From Pseudomonadota bacterium (GTDB lineage Bacteria > Pseudomonadota > Gammaproteobacteria > Steroidobacterales > Steroidobacteraceae), in contig JANXOV010000099.1 in assembly GCA_025357635.1 (NCBI GenBank), positions 1-64,000 on the forward strand: a DNA stretch of 64,000 nt, given 5' to 3'. The position numbers were made by a program, and so were the translations under genes. Positions 7,011-16,863 of this stretch are shown one piece after another. The notes under the pieces were generated by a model, which was not told the origin of the DNA, made no database searches, and saw only the letters and a list, made by a program, of their open reading frames with translations. Position 1 is the first letter of the stretch; every line of letters starts with the position of its first letter.

Positions 7011-9973
7011 GCGCATTCCGCACCCAAACCGGCGGCCGCATCGACCGCACGCGCAAGGTTCACTTTACATTCGACGGCAAGACCTACGAGGGCCTGCAGG
7101 GCGACACGCTGGCCTCCGCGCTGCTCGCCAATGGCGTGCATCTGCTGGGCCGTTCCTTCAAGTATCACCGGCCTCGCGGCATTCTTGCCGCCGGTTCCGA
7201 AGAGCCGAACGCGCTGGTCGCCGTGCGCCGCGATGAGGCGCGCTACACACCGAATCTGCGTGCCACGCAGGTGGAAATCTACGATGGCCTGCAGGCGCAG
7301 AGCCAGAACCGCTGGCCCAGCCTGCGCTGGGACGTGGGCCGCATCAACGATCTTCTGTCGCGCTTTTTCCCGGCTGGCTTCTACTACAAGACATTCATGT
7401 GGCCGAAGAGCGCATGGAAATCCCTGTATGAGCCGGTGATCCGGCGCGCCGCCGGCATCGGCAAGTCACCCACCCTGCCCGATCCGGACCGCTACGCGCA
7501 GCGCTACGCTCATTGTGAGGTGCTCATCGTCGGCGCCGGTCCCGCCGGCATCGCCGCGGCGTTGCAGGCGGCGAAGACCGATGCGCGCGTGATTTTTTGC
7601 GATGAGCAGTCGGAGATGGGTGGATCGCTGCTGAGCGAGAGCGCCGTCAGCATCGACGGCTTGAGCGCGGCGGATTGGGTCGCGCAAAGCCTGGTGGCGC
7701 TGGCGCGCAATCCGCGCGTGACTCTGCTGCCGCGCACTACGGCGTTCGGCTACTTTCCTCACAACCTCATCGGCTTGAATGAGCGGGTGACCGAGCATCT
7801 GGCGCAACTGCCCGAGCATTGCGCGCGCGAGCGCCTGTGGCAGGTTCGCGCCGGCACGGTGCTGCTGGCCACCGGCGCCATCGAACGTCCGCTGGTGTTC
7901 GCCGGCAATGACCGCCCCGGGGTGATGCTCGCAGCCGCGGCGCGCACTTATCTGAACCGCTATGGCGTGCGCACCGGGTCGCGCGCCGTGCTGGTCACCG
8001 CCAACGATGCGGCCTATCAGGCCGCGCTGGATCTGGGTGCCGCGGGCGTCAGCATTGCGGCCATCGTGGATGTCCGCAAAAACCCTGGCGGTGAATTGCA
8101 CGCCGCCGCACATCGCGCCGGCATCGAGATCTTTGCCGCCGGCACGGTGCTGGGCACTCGCGGCTCGTTGCGCATCAGCGGCGTTCAAATCGGCCAGGTG
8201 GACGGCAGCGGCGCCGTTCACTTCAAGCGCAGCATCGCCTGCGATCTGTTGCTGATGTCGGGCGGGCATACGCCCAGCGTGCACCTGTTCTCGCAGTCGC
8301 GCGGCACACTGTCATGGAATGAAGCGCTCGAGTCGTTCCTTCCCGGCACGCCGGCGGAAAACCAGCGCTCGATCGGCGCCTGCCGCGGCGTATATGCGCT
8401 CAGCGCGGTGCTCGAAGACGGCGCCGCGGCGATTGCACCACAGCGCTTCACCGTGACCGCCACGGTCACGAGCCCGTCAGGCTGGCTGGGTGCGCTGCCG
8501 CGCCCCGTGGATTCTCACGGTGCCAAGGCCTTCGTCGACTGGCAGCACGATGTCACCGTCAAGGACATCCAGCTTGCGACGCGCGAGGGCTTTCACAGCA
8601 TCGAACACATCAAGCGCTTCACCACCACCGGCATGGCCACGGATCAAGGCAAAACCTCCAACCTGAACGCGCTGGCCATCGCCTCGGATCGGCTGCAAAA
8701 GCCGATTCCAGAGATTGGACTGACCACCTTTCGCATGCCGTTCACGCCGACCACCTTCGGCAGCTTCGCAGGTTTGTCACGCGGGGATCTGTTCGACCCG
8801 GTGCGCAGGACACCGGTACATCCCTGGGCTGCGCAACGCGGCGCGGTGTTCGAGGACGTGAGTCTGTGGAAGCGCGCACGCTACTTCCCCGTAGGCGATG
8901 AGGACATGCACGCCGCCGTCAACCGCGAATGCGTGGCGGTGCGTTCGGGCTGCGGCATCTTCGATGCCTCGACCTTGGGCAAGATCGAAATCGTCGGGCC
9001 GGACGCCGCCACGTTTCTGAACCGTCTGTATGTAAACAATTGGTCCACGCTGGCCGTGGGACGCAGCCGCTACGGCATCCTGTTGCGCGACGACGGCTTC
9101 ATTTATGACGACGGCGTGATCGCGCGCACAGCCACCGACCGCTTTCACGTGACCACCACCACCGGCGGCGCCGCGCGCGTGCTGGGGATGATGGAGGACT
9201 ATCGCCAGACTGAGTGGACGGACCTGAAAGTGTGGCTAACCTCCACCACCGAGCAATGGTCGGTCATCGCGGTGCAGGGTCCGAATTCACGGCGGGTTCT
9301 CGAAGGCCTGGTCACGGGCGTGGATTTGTCGGCCGCGGCCATGCCGCACATGAGCGTGGCGCGCGGCGCAATCGGCGGCGTGCCCGTGCTGCTGTTCCGC
9401 GTCAGCTTCACCGGTGAACTGGGATTTGAAGTCAACGTGCCCAGCACCCACGGGCAGGCCGTCTGGGAACAAATTTTTGCGGCGGGACAGGCGCACGGCA
9501 TCACGCCCTACGGCACTGAGGCCATGCACGTACTGCGCGCGGAAAAAGGCTACATCATCGTCGGCCAGGACACCGATGGAACGGTGACGCCGGACGATGC
9601 GGGGTTGAGCTGGGCCATCGGCAAGGCCAAGCCGGACTTCGTCGGCAAGCGCTCCCTGCAGCGGCCCTCGATGCAGGCGCCGGAGCGCAAACAGCTCGTG
9701 GGCCTGATCAACGTCGGCTCAAACGTGCCGCTCAACGAAGGCGCCCAGGTCGTCGAAACGCGCGCGCAGGCGGTTCCGATGACAATGATCGGTCACGTGA
9801 CCTCCTCGTATTACAGCGCCGTGCTGGGCAAGCCCATCGCGCTGGCGCTGATCGCGGGCGGGCGGGCGCGTATGGGCCAGCGCCTGTACATCCCCATGCC
9901 CGGCGGCGAATTGGAAGTGCAGGTCACCGCGCCGGTTTTTTACGACCTGGAGGGGGCGCGCATTCATGCTTGA
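7007..9973 (+). CDS. soxA: Sarcosine oxidase subunit alpha
   Basis: SoxA is the large subunit (988 residues here) that binds NAD and FMN at the interface with SoxB and transfers the methylene group to THF. An N-terminal ferredoxin-like segment (about 15-95, with SFKYHRPRGI) precedes a NAD-binding domain (VLIVGAGPAGIAAAL, near 170), and the C-terminal third is a GcvT folate domain. The GTG at 7007 was chosen because it overlaps the soxD stop and gives the typical SAFRTQTGGRIDR N-terminus. Upstream in-frame codons run through soxD and are not coding in this frame. The 3' end overlaps soxG by eight bases. Confidence 0.95.
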   Translation: MSAFRTQTGGRIDRTRKVHFTFDGKTYEGLQGDTLASALLANGVHLLGRSFKYHRPRGILAAGSEEPNALVAVRRDEARYTPNLRATQVEIYDGLQAQSQNRWPSLRWDVGRINDLLSRFFPAGFYYKTFMWPKSAWKSLYEPVIRRAAGIGKSPTLPDPDRYAQRYAHCEVLIVGAGPAGIAAALQAAKTDARVIFCDEQSEMGGSLLSESAVSIDGLSAADWVAQSLVALARNPRVTLLPRTTAFGYFPHNLIGLNERVTEHLAQLPEHCARERLWQVRAGTVLLATGAIERPLVFAGNDRPGVMLAAAARTYLNRYGVRTGSRAVLVTANDAAYQAALDLGAAGVSIAAIVDVRKNPGGELHAAAHRAGIEIFAAGTVLGTRGSLRISGVQIGQVDGSGAVHFKRSIACDLLLMSGGHTPSVHLFSQSRGTLSWNEALESFLPGTPAENQRSIGACRGVYALSAVLEDGAAAIAPQRFTVTATVTSPSGWLGALPRPVDSHGAKAFVDWQHDVTVKDIQLATREGFHSIEHIKRFTTTGMATDQGKTSNLNALAIASDRLQKPIPEIGLTTFRMPFTPTTFGSFAGLSRGDLFDPVRRTPVHPWAAQRGAVFEDVSLWKRARYFPVGDEDMHAAVNRECVAVRSGCGIFDASTLGKIEIVGPDAATFLNRLYVNNWSTLAVGRSRYGILLRDDGFIYDDGVIARTATDRFHVTTTTGGAARVLGMMEDYRQTEWTDLKVWLTSTTEQWSVIAVQGPNSRRVLEGLVTGVDLSAAAMPHMSVARGAIGGVPVLLFRVSFTGELGFEVNVPSTHGQAVWEQIFAAGQAHGITPYGTEAMHVLRAEKGYIIVGQDTDGTVTPDDAGLSWAIGKAKPDFVGKRSLQRPSMQAPERKQLVGLINVGSNVPLNEGAQVVETRAQAVPMTMIGHVTSSYYSAVLGKPIALALIAGGRARMGQRLYIPMPGGELEVQVTAPVFYDLEGARIHA

Positions 9974-10463
9974 ATCCAACGATTGGTTACGGGAGCTGCC
10001 CCCGGCGACACGATTGATTCTCCAGGGAGCTCCCGATGCCTTCACTGCAGCGGCCCGCGCCTGGTCGCCCGGATTTTCCGCCACGGCCTGCCGCGCGACC
10101 GGCAGCGGCGGGCGAAACAGTCTGTGGCTGGGGCCGGATGAATACCTGCTGATGGCGCCGGCAAACGCCGATTACTCGGATCTGCAGGCCGCGCTGCACG
10201 ATGTGCCGCATTCGTTGGTGGACGTCAGCCATCGCCAGGTCGGGCTGGAAGTCAGCGGAGCCCACTGCGCCGAACGCTTGAGCGGCGGCTGTCCGCTGGA
10301 TCTTGACTTGAGCCGGTTTCCCATCGGCATGTGCACGCGCACGGTATTGGCCAAAGCGGACGTGGTCCTGTGGCGCACGCGCAGCGATGCCTTCCATCTG
10401 GAAGTGTGGCGCTCCTTCGTCGACTACACCACGCAGCTGCTGCTGGAGATCGCGCGTTGCTGA
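9966..10463 (+). CDS. soxG: Sarcosine oxidase subunit gamma
   Basis: The 165-residue gamma subunit is a small GcvT-like protein that stabilises the sarcosine oxidase complex. LWLGPDEYLLMAP and the DVSHRQVGLEVSG stretch are the recognisable family segments, and the C-terminal DAFHLEVWRSFVDY is typical. Its start lies inside soxA (ATGCTTGA), so it is coupled to it. It closes the operon: 18 bases further on the convergent betA gene ends. Confidence 0.93.
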   Translation: MLESNDWLRELPPATRLILQGAPDAFTAAARAWSPGFSATACRATGSGGRNSLWLGPDEYLLMAPANADYSDLQAALHDVPHSLVDVSHRQVGLEVSGAHCAERLSGGCPLDLDLSRFPIGMCTRTVLAKADVVLWRTRSDAFHLEVWRSFVDYTTQLLLEIARC

Positions 10464-10481
10464 TGCGCGGGCCGAACAATT

Positions 10482-12143
10482 TCACCGCTGCCGTGTGCGC
10501 CAATCCGGCGCCGAATACGCCGCCGCCTCGGCCCGCGGCAGCAGGCCCTGCCCCAGGATATGATCGGCGGCTTTCTCGGCGATCATGATGGTGGGCGCAT
10601 TCAAATTGCCGTTGGTGATCTGCGGCATGATGGAAGAGTCCACCACCCGCAATCCTTCCACTCCGATCACGCGACCCTGCGGGTCCACCACCGCCATCGG
10701 GTCATCAGCCGCTCCCATTTTGCAGGTGCAGGAGGGGTGATACGCGCTCTCCACCTTGGCGCGAATGAACTCGTCAATCGCGGCATCGGTTTGCACGCCG
10801 GCGCCGGGCTGAATTTCGCGCCCGCGATACGCATCGAATGATTTCTGCGCGAAGATTTCCCGCGTCAGTCGCACGCAGGCGCGCATTTCCGCCAGATCAT
10901 CCGGATGATTCATGTAGTTGAACAGAATCTTCGGCTTGTCCGCCGGATCGGCGCTGCTCAGCCGCACCCAGCCGCGGCTTTTGGAGCGCATGGGCCCGAC
11001 GTGCGCCTGAAAGCCATGTTCCTTCGCCAGGGAATTGCCGTCGTAGGCGACGGCCATGGGCAAGAAATGAAACTGAATGTCCGGGTAGGGAATTCCGGCG
11101 GCGCTGCGGATGAAACCACAGCTTTCGAAATGATTGGTGGCGCCGAGACCGTCTTTGCGAAGCAGCCAGCGCATGCCGATCAGCGCCTTGCTGAACGGAT
11201 TCAACACCGAATACAGGCTCACCGGCTGCGTGCAGGCGACCTGGAAATAAAACTCCAGATGATCCTGCAGATTTTCGCCCACGCCCGGCAGATGCTGAAC
11301 CACAGGTATGCCGTGAGCGCGCAATTCCTGCTCGGGCCCGAGACCGGACAACTTGAGCAATTGCGGTGAATTGATGGAGCCGCCGCAGATCAGCAGTTCA
11401 CGCGCCGCGCGCACCGTCCTTTCTTCGGTGCCGCGGCGATACTGCAATCCGACCGCGCGCCGGCCATCGAACAGAATGCGTGTGGCAAGGCACTGAGTGC
11501 GCACCGTGACGGTGGGCCGCCGCATCGCCGGACGCAGATAGGCATTCGCAGTGCTGCAGCGCCACCCCGCATCGACTGTCATGTCCATGCGGCCGAAGCC
11601 TTCCTGCTGATAGCCGTTGACGTCCGCCGTCTGCGGATAGCCGGCTTCGCGCCCGGCCTCGAGCCATGCCGCGTTCAGCGGATTTTTCAGCGTGCCGTAA
11701 CAGGTCTTGAGCGGTCCGCTCGCGCCGCGATATTCATCCCCGCCCTCCAGGCGGCCTTCGGCACGCTTGAAATACGGCAGCACGTCGCGATAGCTCCAGC
11801 CCGTTGCGCCCTGCCGTTCCCAGCCGTCGAAATCCTGCGCATTGCCGCGGATATAAACGAGTCCGTTGATGGAGGAGGATCCGCCCAGCACTTTGCCGCG
11901 CGGCGTGTGCACGCGGCGGCCGTCCAAATGCGGCTCAGGCTCTGTGTGGTAGAACCAGTTGTACTTCGGCATGTTCATGGGAATCGACAACGCCGAGGGC
12001 ATCTGCACCCAGATGGATCGGTCGGAGCCACCGTATTCAAGCACCAGCACGCTGTGCCTGCCTGATTCGGACAAACGGTTGGCCAGCACGCAGCCGGCGG
12101 AGCCTGCGCCGACGATCACGTAATCAAAAGTTTCTTCGCTCAA
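10482..12143 (-). CDS. betA: Choline dehydrogenase
   Basis: BetA is a GMC flavoenzyme that oxidises choline to betaine aldehyde at the membrane, passing electrons to the respiratory chain. The FAD motif DYVIVGAGSAGCVLANRL begins at residue 6, the GMC signature RGKVLGGSSSINGLVYIRG is near 85, and the catalytic-loop His is in AYHPSCTCKMG. The C-terminal SIMPQITNGNLNAPT is close to classical BetA. I placed the start at a TTG at 12143 because AAGGAG lies eight bases before it and the FAD motif follows at the expected distance. The ATG at 12182 would add 13 residues and overlap betB. The product is 553 residues. Confidence 0.93.
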   Translation of the reverse strand: MSEETFDYVIVGAGSAGCVLANRLSESGRHSVLVLEYGGSDRSIWVQMPSALSIPMNMPKYNWFYHTEPEPHLDGRRVHTPRGKVLGGSSSINGLVYIRGNAQDFDGWERQGATGWSYRDVLPYFKRAEGRLEGGDEYRGASGPLKTCYGTLKNPLNAAWLEAGREAGYPQTADVNGYQQEGFGRMDMTVDAGWRCSTANAYLRPAMRRPTVTVRTQCLATRILFDGRRAVGLQYRRGTEERTVRAARELLICGGSINSPQLLKLSGLGPEQELRAHGIPVVQHLPGVGENLQDHLEFYFQVACTQPVSLYSVLNPFSKALIGMRWLLRKDGLGATNHFESCGFIRSAAGIPYPDIQFHFLPMAVAYDGNSLAKEHGFQAHVGPMRSKSRGWVRLSSADPADKPKILFNYMNHPDDLAEMRACVRLTREIFAQKSFDAYRGREIQPGAGVQTDAAIDEFIRAKVESAYHPSCTCKMGAADDPMAVVDPQGRVIGVEGLRVVDSSIMPQITNGNLNAPTIMIAEKAADHILGQGLLPRAEAAAYSAPDWRTRQR

Positions 12144-12162
12144 GCTTGCCGCTCCTTGCACA

Positions 12163-13671
12163 TCAATACGGCGCTTCCACATCGCCCATGGCGACGTAGA
12201 CGCTTTTCAACTGGGTGTAGTGCTCGATGGCGGCGCGGCCGTTCTCGCGACCCAGTCCCGACATTTTCATTCCGCCGAAAGGCAGCTCGATGGGCGTGAC
12301 GTTGTAGTGGTTGATCCAGCAGGTGCCCGCCTCAAGCCTCGCAATCACCCGGTGCGCGCGGGTCAGATCATTGGTGAACACGCCGGCCGACAGGCCGAAC
12401 TCGGTGGCGTTGGCGCGGGCGATGACCTCCTCTTCATGCTCGAATTCGAGCACCGACATCACCGGGCCGAAAATCTCCTCACGCACGATGGCCATGCCGT
12501 CCTCGCAGCCATCGAACACCGTCGGCGTCACGAAAAATCCTTTCGCCAGCTTGCCGCGGGTGGCGCGGGCGCCGCCGGTCAGCACGCGCGCGCCTTCAGC
12601 GCGGCCGCGTTCGATGTAGCCCAGCACCTTGTGCAGATGCTGCTCGCTCACCAGCGGGCCCACCTGCGTTTCCGGGTCCAGCGGATCGCCCAGCCGCATG
12701 CGCGCCACTCGCGCAACCAGTTTCTTCAGAAACGCGGCCTTGATGGATCGATGCACGAACACCCGCGTGGCATTCGAGCACACCTGACCGGTGGAGTAGA
12801 AATTCGCCAGCAGGGCGCCGGACACCGCGTTATCCAGGTGAGCATCCGCGAACACGATCAAGGGCGATTTGCCGCCCAATTCCAGCGTGACGTTCTTGAG
12901 CGTCGCCGCCGCATCGGCCATCACCGCCTTGCCTGTACCCACCTCGCCGGTGAGCGACACCTTGCGGATGTCCGGGTGACGCATCAACAGCCGGCCGGTG
13001 TCGGCGAAGCCCTGCACCACCTGGAAAATTCCGTGCGGCAGTCCGGCTTCGGTGAAAATCTCTGCAAGCTTCACCGCACTCAACGGCGTCAATTCCGCCG
13101 GCTTGAAAATCATGGCATTGCCGCAGGCCAACGCCGGCGCGGCCTTCCAGCAGGCGATCTGCAGTGGATAGTTCCACGCGCCGATGCCGGCCACCACGCC
13201 CAACGGTTCGCGGCGCGTGTAGCCGAACGCCTGGGGACCCAGATTCAGGTGCTCGCCGCTCAAGCCGTGCACGATGCCGGCGAAGTACTCCAGGCAATCG
13301 GCACCCGACAGCACATCGACGACGCGGGTCTCCTGGATGGGTTTGCCCGTGTCGCGGGTTTCAAGCAGGGCCAGTTCATCATTGCGCGCGCGTAGAATCT
13401 GCGCGGCCCGGTTCAGAATCTTGGCGCGCGACGCGCCCGTCATGTTTCCCCACGCGGGCTGGGCACTGCGCGCCGCCGACACGGCCGCGTTGACCTCGGC
13501 AGGTCCTGCAACCCGCAGCTGCGCGAGAGTCTCGCCGGTGGCGGGATTGATGGAGTCGAAGCGCTCACCGAAGGCCGGCGCGCTCCGTTCAACCGGGAGT
13601 GCCGCCACCGGTTTCGTGCGCGCCCCGGTCTTACCAGTTGAGCGGGTAGTTAATCGCCGTTTCTTCGCCAT
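12163..13671 (-). CDS. betB: Betaine aldehyde dehydrogenase
   Basis: BetB oxidises betaine aldehyde to glycine betaine with NAD(P). The 502-residue protein follows E. coli BetB closely: [19 protein letters not shown], the active-site Glu in [12 protein letters not shown], the catalytic Cys in [15 protein letters not shown], and [14 protein letters not shown] basic, low-complexity extension of about 35 residues precedes the core. The ATG at 13671 has AAGGCG seven bases upstream and was preferred to a TTG two codons earlier. It is first in the betB-betA unit, divergent from the choline importer. No betI gene adjoins it. Confidence 0.95.
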   Translation of the reverse strand: MAKKRRLTTRSTGKTGARTKPVAALPVERSAPAFGERFDSINPATGETLAQLRVAGPAEVNAAVSAARSAQPAWGNMTGASRAKILNRAAQILRARNDELALLETRDTGKPIQETRVVDVLSGADCLEYFAGIVHGLSGEHLNLGPQAFGYTRREPLGVVAGIGAWNYPLQIACWKAAPALACGNAMIFKPAELTPLSAVKLAEIFTEAGLPHGIFQVVQGFADTGRLLMRHPDIRKVSLTGEVGTGKAVMADAAATLKNVTLELGGKSPLIVFADAHLDNAVSGALLANFYSTGQVCSNATRVFVHRSIKAAFLKKLVARVARMRLGDPLDPETQVGPLVSEQHLHKVLGYIERGRAEGARVLTGGARATRGKLAKGFFVTPTVFDGCEDGMAIVREEIFGPVMSVLEFEHEEEVIARANATEFGLSAGVFTNDLTRAHRVIARLEAGTCWINHYNVTPIELPFGGMKMSGLGRENGRAAIEHYTQLKSVYVAMGDVEAPY

Positions 13672-13861
13672 GTTCAATCGCCTTGCGGATCTGTGAGCTT
13701 CGCGGCATGCTGGTCACTCGCCGTCAGAATGAATCAGATTTTTTATTATATTTTTCAATAACTTCAAAAATATTTTTCTTAAATCACTTGAACATATTCA
13801 ACCGCGTACTCAATTGTGATTGAACCCGCCTGGCGATGCAAACCTGCGGTTCACTGACAAG
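13672..13861. promoter_or_regulatory. AT-rich divergent bet/cho control region with two inverted repeats
   Basis: The gap between betB and the importer is strikingly AT-rich from about 13735 to 13825 in otherwise GC-rich DNA. Two inverted repeats are visible: TTGAA-CATA-TTCAA at 13788-13801 and TCAAT-TGTG-ATTGA at 13810-13823. Their centres are 22 bases apart, close to two helical turns. TTGAA/TTCAA half-sites resemble BetI operators as I remember them. A BetI-type repressor acting here in response to choline is therefore plausible. Promoter boxes were not assigned. Confidence 0.5.
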
Positions 13862-15679
13862 GTGAAAAAGACAGCGCAACGTGTCGGGATTGCCGTGCTA
13901 ATTGTGTCTATTGTCTTCGCCGGCCTTGCGCACGCCGAGCCCACCTCCTGCCACACCGTGCGAATGTCGGACATTGGTTGGACCGATGTCACCGCCACGA
14001 CTGCATTGACCAGTCAGCTGCTGCGGCGACTGGGCTATACGCCAACGACCACCGTCTTGTCAGTGCCGGTCACCTTTGCGTCGATGAAAAACAAGGACGT
14101 CGATGTGTTCCTGGGGAACTGGATGCCGGCGCAAGAGGCTAACCGCCGGTCGTTCCTCCAGGACGGCTCAATCGAGGTGGTTCGCGCAAACCTGCTGGGA
14201 GCCAAGTACACGCTCGCAACACTGTCCACCGCCCACGATGCGGGACTGCGCGACTTTGCCGACATCGCCCGCTTCGGCGCGGCGCTGAAGCACACCCTTT
14301 ATGGACTCGAAGCCGGCAATGATGGGAATCGTCATGTACTGGGGATGATCAAGCAAAACAGCTTTTCGCTCGGTAAATTCAAACTGCTCGAATCCAGCGA
14401 GCAAGGGATGCTGGCCGAGGTTGAACGGGCCGACCGCTACAAGCTGCCCATCGTGTTCCTGGCCTGGGATCCGCACCCGATGAACAAGCGCTTTCCGATC
14501 CGCTATCTGAGCGGCGGGGACGCGGTCTTCGGGCCCAACTTCGGCGGCGCCACCATCTACACCAATGTGCGCGCCGGCTATCTGAGTGAATGCCCCAACC
14601 TCGGCCGGCTGCTGCGCAATCTGAGTTTTTCGCTGACGGTTGAAAACGAGATCATGGATTCGATACTGAATGACCATCAGCAGCCCGAAGTGGCGGCCGC
14701 TGCCTGGCTCGCCGCAAACCCGGCGGCGGTGATTCCCTGGTTTGCAGGCGTCTCAACCGTCGATGGGCGGCCGGCGTTGAATGCCTCCGGACATGCGGCA
14801 GCCAGCTCCCCCGCAGACCACGGCGCCTCCGGATTCGAGCAGCGCATCACCCGGCACAAGATTCCGCTGGGCGATTCGGTGGCGCGTGCAATCGAATTTA
14901 TCAAGAGTCACGGCACCTGGTTGTTCGAGGGCATTTCCGTTGTCATTCGCGGCGGCGTCGACGGCGTCACCGCCGCGCTGCGCGCCGTCCCCAGCTGGTT
15001 GCTGATCCTGGGCGCGGCGCTGCTCGCCTGGCTGCTGCGCCGGTCGATCGGGCTGGCTGCGTTCGTACTGCTGGCGCTGCTGTTCATCATGAATCAGGGT
15101 TATTGGGACGCGACCATCGAAACCCTGTCGCTGGTGTTGGTCGCCGCGCTGGTATCAACGCTGATCGGCGTGCCGACCGGCATTGCCGCCGCGCATCATC
15201 CACGCTTCTACGCATCGCTGCGGCCGATTCTGGATCTGATGCAAACGCTGCCCACTTTCGTGTACTTGATTCCCACGCTGGTGCTGTTCGGATTGGGCGT
15301 TGTGCCCGGGCTCATATCCACGGTGATATTCGCCCTGCCCGCCCCCATCCGGCTCACGCATCTGGGCGTATCCTCGGTGCCGCGCCCGCTGCTCGAGGCC
15401 GGCGAAGCGTTCGGCGCCACGCGGATGCAACTGCTGTGGAAGGTGGAATTACCCAGCGCCGCGCCAACCATCATCGCCGGCATCACCCAGTGCATCATGT
15501 TGAGTCTGTCGATGGTGGTGATCGCCGCATTGGTGGGTGCGGGTGGACTCGGCGCGCCGGTGGTTCGGGCCCTGAATTCGGTGCAGGTGGGCATGGGGTT
15601 CGAGGCGGGGTTTGCCATCGTGCTGCTGGCCATCGTGTTGGATCGCATCACGCGTCCACGCGGCAAACGCAAAGCGTGA
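13862..15679 (+). CDS. choXW: Choline ABC transporter: fused binding protein and permease
   Basis: One polypeptide (605 residues) combines a secreted OpuAC-type ligand-binding domain (about 26-330) with a ProW-type permease (about 360-600, several hydrophobic segments and the EAA-like loop EAGEAFGATRMQLLWKVELP). The GTG start at 13862 gives MKKTAQRVGI followed by a hydrophobic stretch and AHA, a normal signal peptide; a TTG at 13820 is the alternative. Trp40, Trp87, Tyr116, Trp202, Asp42 and Asn153 fall at a constant offset of three from the choline-binding residues of ChoX as I remember its numbering (W43, W90, Y119, W205, D45, N156). That argues for choline rather than betaine or proline. 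The gene shares one base (TGATG) with the ATPase gene and is divergent from betBA. Confidence 0.9.
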   Translation: MKKTAQRVGIAVLIVSIVFAGLAHAEPTSCHTVRMSDIGWTDVTATTALTSQLLRRLGYTPTTTVLSVPVTFASMKNKDVDVFLGNWMPAQEANRRSFLQDGSIEVVRANLLGAKYTLATLSTAHDAGLRDFADIARFGAALKHTLYGLEAGNDGNRHVLGMIKQNSFSLGKFKLLESSEQGMLAEVERADRYKLPIVFLAWDPHPMNKRFPIRYLSGGDAVFGPNFGGATIYTNVRAGYLSECPNLGRLLRNLSFSLTVENEIMDSILNDHQQPEVAAAAWLAANPAAVIPWFAGVSTVDGRPALNASGHAAASSPADHGASGFEQRITRHKIPLGDSVARAIEFIKSHGTWLFEGISVVIRGGVDGVTAALRAVPSWLLILGAALLAWLLRRSIGLAAFVLLALLFIMNQGYWDATIETLSLVLVAALVSTLIGVPTGIAAAHHPRFYASLRPILDLMQTLPTFVYLIPTLVLFGLGVVPGLISTVIFALPAPIRLTHLGVSSVPRPLLEAGEAFGATRMQLLWKVELPSAAPTIIAGITQCIMLSLSMVVIAALVGAGGLGAPVVRALNSVQVGMGFEAGFAIVLLAIVLDRITRPRGKRKA

Positions 15680-16782
15680 TGAATTCCGCCATCGAGTTTC
15701 ACGATGTCGACATCCTGTTCCCGCGCCAGGACGGCCGCGCTGGAGCAAAGGCATTGCGCGAAGCTCAGACGCGGCTGGACGCCGGCGCGACGCGCAGCCA
15801 GATCGCCGCGCAGCTGGACGTGACCGTCGGCGTCGCCGGCGCCAATCTCAACGTCGCATGCGGCGAAATCTCCGTGATGATGGGACTGTCGGGTTCGGGC
15901 AAGTCCACGCTGCTGCGCGCAGCCAATGGATTGAACCGCGTGACCCGCGGCCAGGTGCTGGTCCGCGACGGGGAAAAGATGGTTGACGTCGCCCGCAGCG
16001 ACGCCGCCACCTTGCGCCACTTGCGCCGGCGCCGTATCGCCATGGTGTTTCAGCAGTTTGCTCTGCTGCCCTGGCGCACCGTACGTGAGAATGTGGGCTT
16101 TGGATTGGAGTTGCGCGGCGATTCGCCGGCCGAGCGGCGCCGGGCCGTGGATGCCAAGCTCGAACTGGTCGGACTTGCGCAATGGGCGCAGCGGCACGTG
16201 AGCGAACTTTCCGGCGGCATGCAGCAGCGGGTGGGCCTGGCGCGGGCGTTCGCCACGGAGGCCGACATTTTGTTGATGGACGAGCCCTTCTCGGCGCTGG
16301 ATCCGTTGATCCGCGCCAAACTCCAGGACGAGCTGCTGGCGCTGCAGGATCGGGTCAAGAAGACCATCCTGTTCGTCAGCCACGACCTGGACGAGGCGCT
16401 GCGCATCGGCGATACCATTTCCATTCTGCAGAACGGCCGCATCGTACAGACCGGCGCGGCGCGCGACATCATCATGCACCCGGCGGATGATTACGTCGCC
16501 GAGTTCGTGCGGCACATGAACCCGCTCAATGTGCTGACCGGCGAAATGATCATGGTCTCGCTGTCCGAGGCGCGCCGGCACTACCGGCTGGACGCGGACG
16601 AGGCTGGCCTGCAGGCGCGCCTGGCGGCCGCGCCGGCCTCCAGTTCGCTGCAGGAGATCATCCAGCTGCACCAGACCAGCGGACAGCCGGTGCTGCTGAC
16701 CCAGGACGGCAGGCTGCTCGGCGTATGCGGCGAGCGGGAGATCATCAAGGCGCTCGCGGGGCGCGGCGCGCAACTGGCCTGA
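15679..16782 (+). CDS. choV: Choline/glycine betaine ABC transporter ATP-binding protein
   Basis: The 367-residue ATPase powers the fused importer upstream. Walker A is GLSGSGKST (70-78), the Q-loop region is MVFQQFALLPWRTV, the signature is LSGGMQQRVG and Walker B is ILLMDEPFSALD. The roughly 60-residue N-terminal part before Walker A, with DAGATRSQIAAQ, is typical of the ChoV/ProV group. A C-terminal region after about 280 resembles a shortened regulatory tail. The ATG at 15679 overlaps the permease stop, so the two are co-translated. Confidence 0.93.
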   Translation: MNSAIEFHDVDILFPRQDGRAGAKALREAQTRLDAGATRSQIAAQLDVTVGVAGANLNVACGEISVMMGLSGSGKSTLLRAANGLNRVTRGQVLVRDGEKMVDVARSDAATLRHLRRRRIAMVFQQFALLPWRTVRENVGFGLELRGDSPAERRRAVDAKLELVGLAQWAQRHVSELSGGMQQRVGLARAFATEADILLMDEPFSALDPLIRAKLQDELLALQDRVKKTILFVSHDLDEALRIGDTISILQNGRIVQTGAARDIIMHPADDYVAEFVRHMNPLNVLTGEMIMVSLSEARRHYRLDADEAGLQARLAAAPASSSLQEIIQLHQTSGQPVLLTQDGRLLGVCGEREIIKALAGRGAQLA

Positions 16783-16863
16783 TTGCCCTGGCCTAATTGC
16801 CTTCGTTTAATTATTATGGACGTTATAATATAACCTCTTTCCCAGGCCGCGAGGACTCCGACC
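16783..16863 (+). promoter_or_regulatory. Promoter region of the carnitine/crotonobetaine operon
   Basis: This gap holds an AT-rich island with a near-perfect palindrome GTTATA-A-TATAAC at 16822-16834, which also contains the -10-like TATAAT. The palindrome lies about 30 bases before the BKACE start, as expected for an operator overlapping a promoter. GAGGACT just before the ATG at 16864 is a weak ribosome binding site. Confidence 0.45.

Noticed and set aside
12144..12182. ATG start for betA at 12182
   Set aside because: It would overlap betB and lacks a ribosome site, whereas a TTG at 12143 has AAGGAG at the right distance.
12220..13395. Plus-strand open frame of 391 codons opposite betB
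   Set aside because: Shadow of betB; low-complexity His/Arg/Gln-rich product.
15103..15678. Extension of the choline ATPase frame into the permease gene
   Set aside because: Upstream residues read out-of-frame permease sequence; the ATG at 15679 overlapping the permease stop is the expected start.
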